Assembly: GCA_036658435.1 (NCBI GenBank)
Contig: JAVXEO010000036.1
Span: 1-23,952, forward strand
Direction: 5' to 3'
From: DIGJ01 sp036658435
GTDB taxonomy: Bacteria; Bacillota; Clostridia; Lachnospirales; Lachnospiraceae
Length of the DNA stretch: 23,952 bases
Shown here: positions 15,135-20,774 of the stretch, in pieces
How the letters are laid out: every line of letters begins with the position of its first letter
How positions within the stretch are numbered: the first letter of the stretch is position 1
Translations under genes and position numbers: made by a program
The notes under the pieces: model-generated
The model's input: the letters and a program-made list of their open reading frames with translations, nothing else
Database searches by the model: none
Told to the model about the DNA's origin: nothing

Positions 15135-16012
15135 TGTACTTTCCTTTCCATATTTAGCAGTCCCTCTGTTTTTGCAAATCGAATAATTTCTTCTGCCGCT
15201 TCTTTTACTGTCGTTGCTTCCGTATTAATTCTGCATCCATTTTCCTTTAATGCGTTCAAAACATAAGTAACTTGTGGCGCAGCCAAACCAATTTGTTCCA
15301 TTTCCTTATAATAAGAAAATACTTTTTTGGGTGTATTGTCCAGAAGTATTTCTCCTTGGTTCATAACAATAAGACGATTTACATATTTTGCAACATCTTC
15401 CATACTATGAGAAACCAAAATAACGGTAATCTTACTCTCTTCATGTAATTTCCCAATCTGATCCAGTATTTCATCTCGGCCCTTTGGATCCAGTCCTGCT
15501 GTGGGTTCATCTAAAATCAATACTTCCGGCTTCATGGCAAGCACACCGGCAATCGCAACCCTTCTCTTTTGTCCGCCTGAAAGTTCAAAAGGAGAGGCAT
15601 CCAGCATATCATCCGTTATTCCCACTTGTTTTAGTGCATCATAAGCACGCAAATCAATTTCCAACTGTGGAAGGCCTTGATTCCCCGGTCCAAATTTTAC
15701 ATCCTTAATAACTGTCGTTTCGAATAGTTGATGTTCCGGATATTGAAAGACTAAGCCTACCTTTGTACGATGTTCTTTCATATTGTAATCTTTTTCATAA
15801 ATATCCTGTCCATTATAATAAATATTTCCGCTGGTTGCTCGAAGCAGTCCATTTAAATGCTGAATTAAGGTGGACTTGCCGGAACCGGTATGCCCAATTA
15901 ATCCAATAAATTCGCCTTCTCCTATTTTTAGATTAATATCTTTCAGTGCCTTCTTTTCATATGCCAGTCCACTGCTATAGACATAATTTACATGATCTAG
16001 TATCATTCCCAT
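15131..16012 (-). CDS. ecfA2: ECF transporter ATP-binding subunit EcfA2
   Basis: This is one of two non-identical ATPases that power the shared ECF vitamin transporter. The 293-residue protein has Walker A at G40-HTGSGKST, Q-loop Q90 (VFQYPEHQLF, the typical ECF form), signature LSGGQ at 144-148, Walker B with D168-E169 (LILDEPTAGLDP) and switch H202 (VSHSMED). The chosen ATG at 16012 has GGTGG 12 bases upstream; a second ATG two codons later cannot be excluded. The gene lies 39 bases after ecfA1 and overlaps ecfT by 4 bases, so the three are made together. Confidence 0.95.
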   Translation of the reverse strand: MGMILDHVNYVYSSGLAYEKKALKDINLKIGEGEFIGLIGHTGSGKSTLIQHLNGLLRATSGNIYYNGQDIYEKDYNMKEHRTKVGLVFQYPEHQLFETTVIKDVKFGPGNQGLPQLEIDLRAYDALKQVGITDDMLDASPFELSGGQKRRVAIAGVLAMKPEVLILDEPTAGLDPKGRDEILDQIGKLHEESKITVILVSHSMEDVAKYVNRLIVMNQGEILLDNTPKKVFSYYKEMEQIGLAAPQVTYVLNALKENGCRINTEATTVKEAAEEIIRFAKTEGLLNMERKVQ

Positions 16013-16051
16013 TTTTTATGTCATCCACCTTTCCAAATACAAAATCCATCT

Positions 16052-16912
16052 TTATCCTCTATTTTTCAGCAATAGTATTTCTTGCACCAATTCCTCTATG
16101 GTTAAAATTCCATCTCTTATGGGAAGTCCCTGTTTCTTTAATTCATAGGCAAGCAATGTCACCTGTGGCACATCCAAACGGTATTTTTTCAAGGTATCTA
16201 CCTGGGAAAATATTTCTCTTGGTGTTCCCTGCATCACGATTTTTCCCTTATCCATAACAATAACCTGATCGGCCGCAATTACTTCTTCCATATAATGTGT
16301 GATAAGTAAAACCGTTATATTTTCTTCCTGGTTTAGCTTATGAATTGTTTTTATTACTTCTTTTCTTCCATTTGGATCCAGCATTGCCGTTGGTTCATCC
16401 AATACAATACATTGGGGCTTCATCGCCATAATTCCCGCAATGGCAACCCTTTGCTTTTGCCCACCGGACAGCTTATTGGGAGAATGTTTTCTATATTCGT
16501 ACATACCGACTGCCTTTAGGCTTTCCTCTACTCGTTCCCAGATTTCTCTGGTAGGAACTCCCAGGTTTTCCGGTCCAAATCCCACATCTTCCTCTACAAT
16601 ATTCCCTATAATCTGGTTGTCCGGGTTCTGAAATACCATACCGGAAGTCTGGCGAATATCCCAGAGATTTTCTTCCTTCATAATATCCATTCCGTCTACC
16701 CATACGGTTCCTTCTGTTGGCATAAGAATGGCATTGATATGTTTTGCAAGTGTAGATTTTCCGGAACCATTGTGTCCAAGAATTGCAACAAATTCACCTT
16801 TTTTTATATCAAAATTAATTCCATCGATTGCCCGGTTGATACTTTCCACATTTCCTTCTTCGTCTCTTCTTATATATTCAAACGCTAGTTCCTTTGTTTT
16901 TATGATGCCCAT
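16052..16912 (-). CDS. ecfA1: ECF transporter ATP-binding subunit EcfA1
   Basis: This is the first ATPase of the shared ECF module. In the 286-residue product Walker A is G46-HNGSGKST, the Q-loop glutamine is Q95 in MVFQNPDNQIIG, signature LSGGQ is at 148-152, Walker B holds D172-E173 (IVLDEPTAMLDP) and the switch histidine is H206 (LITHYMEE). FGPENLG near residue 112 is typical for EcfA1. The ATG at 16912 has a modest AAAGG site. It heads the ecfA1-ecfA2-ecfT-truA operon and has its own promoter at 16975-17003. Confidence 0.96.
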   Translation of the reverse strand: MGIIKTKELAFEYIRRDEEGNVESINRAIDGINFDIKKGEFVAILGHNGSGKSTLAKHINAILMPTEGTVWVDGMDIMKEENLWDIRQTSGMVFQNPDNQIIGNIVEEDVGFGPENLGVPTREIWERVEESLKAVGMYEYRKHSPNKLSGGQKQRVAIAGIMAMKPQCIVLDEPTAMLDPNGRKEVIKTIHKLNQEENITVLLITHYMEEVIAADQVIVMDKGKIVMQGTPREIFSQVDTLKKYRLDVPQVTLLAYELKKQGLPIRDGILTIEELVQEILLLKNRG

Positions 16913-16974
16913 GCTTCTTGCCTTTCTTATACAGGGAATTTCTTTTCCCTCTGACTTAATAAATATTCTTTCTT

Positions 16975-17003
16975 ATTCTATATTATTTCGAAGAAAATGT
17001 AAA
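16975..17003 (-). promoter_or_regulatory. Promoter of ecfA1-ecfA2-ecfT-truA
   Basis: On the minus strand -35 TTTACA (16998-17003), a 17-base spacer and -10 TAGAAT (16975-16980). The ecfA1 start is about 55 bases downstream of the expected transcription start. Confidence 0.8.
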
Positions 17004-17006
17004 GGA

Positions 17007-17020
17007 TGTGAACCTTCACA
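17007..17020. promoter_or_regulatory. Dyad next to the ecfA1 promoter
   Basis: TGTGAA and TTCACA form a perfect inverted repeat with 2 bases between, 3 bases upstream of the -35 hexamer. The position fits an operator or activator site. No regulator is identified. Confidence 0.4.
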
Positions 17021-17130
17021 CTTGCCAATCCGGACAGACTCTCGCGCCAAAGCATGTTCCTTAGCGCAGCGTGCGCACCCACAGCGGAGCGTTTTTATGT
17101 AATAGGAGCACTTTCCTATTACATAAAAAC
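17021..17130. repeat. GC-rich intergenic element with strong hairpins
   Basis: This part of the 270-base gap between rplQ and ecfA1 is much richer in G and C than its surroundings. It holds a 16-bp perfect inverted repeat (17091-17106 with 17115-17130, 8-base loop) and a compact GCGCA-GCG-TGCGC hairpin at about 17064-17076. The right arm overlaps the rplQ terminator, so the two hairpins compete. No reading frame of note is present. It may be a dispersed intergenic repeat or a structured RNA. Confidence 0.5.
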
Positions 17131-17168
17131 AATCCCAAGTTGTGCAAGCACACCCTTGGGATTGTTTT
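17126..17168 (-). terminator. rplQ terminator, closing the alpha operon
   Basis: AAAACAATCCCAAG (17126-17139) pairs with CTTGGGATTGTTTT (17155-17168) over 14 bp; the loop can fold further (TGTG with CACA). On the minus strand the stem ends in TTTTTATG, 15 bases after the rplQ stop. The other end is also T-rich, so it may act in both directions. Confidence 0.88.
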
Positions 17169-17182
17169 ATATTTCTTTGTAA

Positions 17183-17719
17183 TTAAACCAGTTCAATTAA
17201 TACTTCCATTGCTGCATCACCTTTACGCTGACCTATTTTAACGATTCTTGTGTATCCACCGTTACGATCTGTGTATTTTGGTGCAATTTCATCAAATAAT
17301 TTAGCTGTAAGATCTACTGTTTTTGTGTTTTTCTTTTTTCCAGCTACTTCTTTTGGAACTTCTGTAATTGGATAAAGCACTTTGTTGATTTGTCTTCTTG
17401 CATGAAGGCGGCTTGAATTATCTTTTTTAACTTCTTTTTGAACTTCATCAAAAAGTGTTACTTTTTTTCCGTCTACAACTTCTTTTACTCTTTTACCATC
17501 TTTATCTTTACGAGCAACTTTGGCAGTAACCGTAACTGTTTCGAAATTATCTTTTTCTCTTACAGCTAAAGCAATTATGTGCTCTGCAATTTTACGGATT
17601 TCTTTTGCTTTTGCTTCTGTTGTAACAATTTTACCATTATAAAGTAAGTTTGTTACTTGGTTACGAAGCAATGCTTTTCTCTGGCTTGATGTTCTACCAA
17701 GTTTTCTATATCCGGCCAT
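17183..17719 (-). CDS. rplQ: 50S ribosomal protein L17
   Basis: L17 is a large-subunit protein near the exit tunnel. The 178-residue product starts MAGYRKLGRTSSQRKALLRN, continues with the conserved TTEAKAKEIRKIAEHII, and ends with APKYTDRNGGYTRIVKIGQRKGDAAMEVLIELV. It is longer than the 112 to 130 residues usual in bacteria because of charged insertions at about residues 56-100 (AKVARKDKDGKRVKEVVDGK) and near 125 to 135; similar long L17 forms are, to my knowledge, seen in Lachnospiraceae. It starts 27 bases after rpoA behind an AGGAGG site and is the last gene of the alpha operon. Confidence 0.97.
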   Translation of the reverse strand: MAGYRKLGRTSSQRKALLRNQVTNLLYNGKIVTTEAKAKEIRKIAEHIIALAVREKDNFETVTVTAKVARKDKDGKRVKEVVDGKKVTLFDEVQKEVKKDNSSRLHARRQINKVLYPITEVPKEVAGKKKNTKTVDLTAKLFDEIAPKYTDRNGGYTRIVKIGQRKGDAAMEVLIELV

Positions 17720-17746
17720 TTGTATTACCTCCTGTAATTTTTACTA

Positions 17747-18706
17747 TTATTCATCACCTATGTTAAGTGATAAGCCTAATTCTTTTAATTTTGCAAGTAC
17801 TTCTTCTAATGATTTGCGTCCCAGATTACGAACCTTCATCATATCTTCCGAAGTTCTATTGGTTAATTCTTCAACTGTGTTGATGCCAGCTCTCTTTAAG
17901 CAGTTGTAAGAACGAACGGAAAGTTCAAGTTCATCAATGTTCATTTCCAGAACTTTTTCTTTCTCATTGTCTTCTTTTTCTACCATAATTTCTGCAGTTT
18001 TTGCATTTTCAGAAAGATCAATAAATGAATTTAAGTGTGCACTTAATACCTTTGCTGCCAAGCTGACTGCTTCATCCGGCTCTAATGTTCCATTGGTGTA
18101 TACATCCAATGTAAGTTTATCAAAATCTGTAATTTGACCAACACGAGTATTTTGAACTGTTAAGTTAACGCGTTCAACAGGTGTATAAATGGAATCAATT
18201 GAAATGACACCAATCGGAAGATCATCATTCTTATTCTTATCTGCGCTGATATATCCTCTTCCTTTTGTAATCGTTAATTCCATATATAATTTGCAATCGG
18301 AACCGCCGCTTAATGTGGCGATTACTAATTCGGGATTTAAAATCTCAATGTCCGGATCAATCTGAATGTCTCCTGCAGTTATAACACCCTCACCTTCAAA
18401 CTCAATATAAGCAGTTTTTGGCTCATTTGTCTCACTTGTATTCTTAATTGCCAAACTTTTAATGTTCATAATAATTTCAGTAACATCTTCCTTAACACCG
18501 GGAATTGCACTAAACTCATGTACGACGCCGTCAATCTTAACTTGACTGACTGCGCTGCCTGGCAATGATGACAGCATAATTCTTCTTAAAGAATTACCCA
18601 AAGTTGTACCGTAACCTCTTTCGAGCGGTTCTACTACAAAACGTCCGTATTTTCTATCTTCAGAAATTTCTGCGATCTCAATTTTTGGTTTTTCAAAATC
18701 AAACAC
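17747..18706 (-). CDS. rpoA: RNA polymerase alpha subunit
   Basis: Alpha forms the dimer that starts assembly of RNA polymerase and contacts upstream promoter DNA and regulators. The 319-residue product has the N-terminal assembly domain (MFDFEKPKIEIAEISEDRKYGRFVVEPLERGYGTTLGNSLRRIMLSSL region, through about 225), a flexible acidic linker (about 228-248) and the C-terminal domain with SVRSYNCLKRAGINTVEEL and MKVRNLGRKSLEEV. The start is GTG at 18706, with AAAGGAGGG 8 bases upstream. It lies 60 bases after rpsD and 27 before rplQ. Confidence 0.98.
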   Translation of the reverse strand: MFDFEKPKIEIAEISEDRKYGRFVVEPLERGYGTTLGNSLRRIMLSSLPGSAVSQVKIDGVVHEFSAIPGVKEDVTEIIMNIKSLAIKNTSETNEPKTAYIEFEGEGVITAGDIQIDPDIEILNPELVIATLSGGSDCKLYMELTITKGRGYISADKNKNDDLPIGVISIDSIYTPVERVNLTVQNTRVGQITDFDKLTLDVYTNGTLEPDEAVSLAAKVLSAHLNSFIDLSENAKTAEIMVEKEDNEKEKVLEMNIDELELSVRSYNCLKRAGINTVEELTNRTSEDMMKVRNLGRKSLEEVLAKLKELGLSLNIGDE

Positions 18707-18766
18707 TACTGGACCCTCCTTTTGGGATTATGCTCTTTTTTTGCTACCATCGAACTATAAAGACGA

Positions 18767-19363
18767 TTATTTACTATATAACTCGACAATAAGCATTTCA
18801 TTTACAGGAACATCAATTAAATCTCTTGTTGGAACTTCTTTCACTACTCCTGTAAGAGCTTCATGATTCGCTTCCAGCCAACTTGGCACCAATCTTCCGT
18901 CCGTTACTTCTAAGATATCTTTATATCTTTGTGTTGTTTTGAATTTATCTTTGATTTCGATAACATCGCCCGCTTTTACCTGATAAGAAGGGATGTTTAC
19001 GCATTTTCCGTTTACTAATACATGCTTGTGATCAACAATCTGTCTGGATTCTTTTCTTGTTCTGCCGTATCCCATACGATACATAACATTATCAAGTCTT
19101 AATTCCAGAATAATCATCAGGTTCTCACCGGTTGTTCCGTATTTTAACTTCTGTGCTTTCGCAAAATTGTTTCTAAAAGGTTTTTCCAAAACACCATATA
19201 TAAATTTAGCTTTCTGTTTTTCTCTTAACTGTAAGCCATATTCGCTCATTTTCTTATTAACTCTAGCATTTGAACGATTTGATTTTTTATCAATTCCCAT
19301 GAAAACCGGGTCAATACCAAGAGATCTACATCTCTTGAGCACTGGAGTTCTATCTACTGCCAT
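18767..19363 (-). CDS. rpsD: 30S ribosomal protein S4
   Basis: S4 is a primary 16S rRNA-binding protein and in several bacteria represses its own operon. The 198-residue product has the N-terminal part with only one cysteine (C12), so it is a zinc-free form, then the S4 RNA-binding domain from about 90 (RLDNVMYRMGYGRTRKESRQ, VNGKCVNIPSYQVKAGDVI) and the family C-terminus PVNEMLIVELYSK. It starts behind AGGAGG. Its place between rpsK and rpoA in the alpha operon is typical of Clostridia and differs from Bacillus, where rpsD stands alone. Confidence 0.97.
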   Translation of the reverse strand: MAVDRTPVLKRCRSLGIDPVFMGIDKKSNRSNARVNKKMSEYGLQLREKQKAKFIYGVLEKPFRNNFAKAQKLKYGTTGENLMIILELRLDNVMYRMGYGRTRKESRQIVDHKHVLVNGKCVNIPSYQVKAGDVIEIKDKFKTTQRYKDILEVTDGRLVPSWLEANHEALTGVVKEVPTRDLIDVPVNEMLIVELYSK

Positions 19364-19386
19364 TCTATTTTACCTCCTATTAATAA

Positions 19387-19782
19387 TTAAACACGTCTAC
19401 GTTTTGGTGGTCTACATCCATTATGTGGTACCGGAGTTACATCTTTGATGCTTGTAACTTCAATTCCGCATGCCTGAAGCGCACGAATTGCAGCTTCACG
19501 TCCCGAACCCGGACCTTTAACCATAACTTCAACTGATTTTAAGCCGTGTGGTAATGCAGCTTTTGCTGCTGTCTCAGCTGCCATCTGTGCAGCGTAAGGT
19601 GTTGATTTTCTAGAACCTCTAAATCCCAATCCACCTGCGCTAGCCCAAGAAATAGCATTACCTTCTGCATCTGTCAGGGTAACGATTGTATTATTAAAAG
19701 ATGACTGAATATGTGCTTGTCCACGATCAATGTTTTTCTTAACACGTCTCTTTGTCACTTTTTTTGCTACTTTTTTAGCCAT
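19387..19782 (-). CDS. rpsK: 30S ribosomal protein S11
   Basis: S11 lies on the platform of the small subunit near the mRNA exit. The 131-residue product has a lysine-rich start, then RGQAHIQSSFNNTIVTLTD, GFRGSRKSTPYAAQMAAE, GPGSGREAAIRALQ and the invariant C-terminus VTPVPHNGCRPPKRRRV. It starts 31 bases after rpsM behind AGGAGGG. Confidence 0.98.
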   Translation of the reverse strand: MAKKVAKKVTKRRVKKNIDRGQAHIQSSFNNTIVTLTDAEGNAISWASAGGLGFRGSRKSTPYAAQMAAETAAKAALPHGLKSVEVMVKGPGSGREAAIRALQACGIEVTSIKDVTPVPHNGCRPPKRRRV

Positions 19783-19813
19783 TTGACAAACCCTCCTAAT
19801 GGATTTTAATTAA

Positions 19814-20182
19814 TTATTTTTTCTTATTTGCTACTGTACGCTTAGGACCTTTTCTTGTTCTAGCGTTTGTCTTCGTCTTTTGTCCACGAACTGGGAGTCC
19901 TTTTCTGTGACGGATTCCTCTGTAACATCCGATTTCCTGTAATCTTTTAATGTTAAGAGCGATTTCTCTACGTAAATCACCTTCCACTTGTTGTGAATCA
20001 TCGATTACGTCACGGATTCTGCCTACTTCTTCGTCTGTTAAGTCCTTAACACGAGTATCAGGATTAACGTTTGCCGCAGCAAGAATACGATTAGAGCTTA
20101 CTCTACCAATACCATAGATATAAGTAAGACCAATTTCAACACGTTTCTCTCTTGGTAAATCTACACCACTAATACGAGCCAT
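19814..20182 (-). CDS. rpsM: 30S ribosomal protein S13
   Basis: S13 is in the head of the small subunit and contacts the large subunit and P-site tRNA. The 122-residue product begins MARISGVDLPREKRVEIGLT and carries the helix-turn and C-terminal signature RGIRHRKGLPVRGQKTKTNARTR, with a basic tail KRTVANKKK. The start follows a GGAGG site 8 bases upstream. It is the first gene after an unusually long hairpin-rich gap of 373 bases behind rpmJ, so it may have its own promoter or leader control. Confidence 0.98.
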   Translation of the reverse strand: MARISGVDLPREKRVEIGLTYIYGIGRVSSNRILAAANVNPDTRVKDLTDEEVGRIRDVIDDSQQVEGDLRREIALNIKRLQEIGCYRGIRHRKGLPVRGQKTKTNARTRKGPKRTVANKKK

Positions 20183-20555
20183 TGTGTTCTACCTCCGTAA
20201 ATTTTCTTTGTTTGATTATAAATTATTTTCACTTTATCCTGCATCTTATATGCAGGACTGTTTGATTATAATGCAGCAATTGCTGCATCAGCCGCTTTAA
20301 ACCATGATGCCGCAGGATTATCCCTCGCACTGAATGAAGTTATAATGAAGCTTCATTCAAAACGGTTAATCAGACCGTTCATGATATCATGCTACAATGC
20401 AAACCATATACTGACATGGTTTGTCTTCAGGCAGGAAGATGCCTCACCCTCTTTTGAGGGTGTGTAGCCACAACACAAAAAGCAAAAACTATATGAGTAT
20501 GAAAACAACATAAAAAGCCAAAGGATTAGCTTTGGTCTCTTTACTATCTATTTCA
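20183..20555 (-). promoter_or_regulatory. Hairpin-rich leader between rpmJ and rpsM
   Basis: This 373-base interval has no credible gene but holds a row of perfect hairpins. Stems are 20445-20451/20456-20462 (7 bp, TTTT loop), 20401-20407/20416-20422 (7 bp), 20361-20366/20374-20379 (6 bp), 20331-20339/20351-20359 (9 bp, competing with a 14-base palindrome at 20344-20357), the 18-base palindrome 20271-20288, and 20237-20244/20250-20257 (8 bp). On the minus strand two copies of TTATAATCAAACA, ending near 20208 and 20258, each contain a TATAAT that could serve as -10, but no good -35 is paired with them. In E. coli S4 regulates the alpha operon through a pseudoknot before rpsM; a comparable function here is only a possibility. 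Confidence 0.5.
20511..20535 (-). terminator. Weak terminator or attenuator after rpmJ
   Basis: On the minus strand CCAAAG pairs with CTTTGG (6 bp, 6-base loop) and is followed by CTTTTTATG, 20 bases past the rpmJ stop. The short stem suggests partial termination between rpmJ and rpsM. Confidence 0.5.
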
Positions 20556-20669
20556 TTAACCTTGTCTTTGTTTGTGTCTTGGATTCTCGCAGATAACTCT
20601 GACGCTTCCTTTTCTTTTAATGATTTTGCATTTTTCACAAATCGGTTTAACTGATGATCTTACCTTCAT
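20556..20669 (-). CDS. rpmJ: 50S ribosomal protein L36
   Basis: L36 is the smallest large-subunit protein and binds domain VI of 23S rRNA. The 37-residue product begins MKVRSSVKPICEKCKIIKRK and ends NPRHKQRQG. It has the full zinc site C11, C14, C27, H32, so this is the zinc-containing form. An AAAGGAG site lies 7 bases before the ATG. It normally follows infA directly; here a sensor kinase gene stands between, and rpmJ has its own promoter at 20703-20731. Confidence 0.98.
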   Translation of the reverse strand: MKVRSSVKPICEKCKIIKRKGSVRVICENPRHKQRQG

Positions 20670-20702
20670 TGCAATCTCTCCTTTCGCAAAAGTCCAATTG
20701 CT

Positions 20703-20731
20703 ATTGTATCACATATAAAATCCAATTACAA
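20703..20731 (-). promoter_or_regulatory. Promoter of rpmJ and the alpha operon
   Basis: On the minus strand -35 TTGTAA (20726-20731), a 17-base spacer and -10 TACAAT (20703-20708), with TG one base before the -10 (extended form). It lies in the 105-base gap after the hybrid kinase and supplies a start for rpmJ independent of infA. Confidence 0.78.
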
Positions 20732-20774
20732 GAACTTTCTTCTTTTTTTTACTCTTTTTTACACTTTTTCTGTT

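Noticed and set aside
14328..16912. Dedicated substrate-specific ECF transporter
   Set aside because: No S component gene is adjacent; the arrangement with truA and ribosomal genes is the shared group II module.
20271..20288. 18-base perfect palindrome as a phage or transposon target or attachment site
   Set aside because: No integrase, transposase or flanking direct repeat is present; it fits better as one of several hairpins in the rpmJ-rpsM interval.
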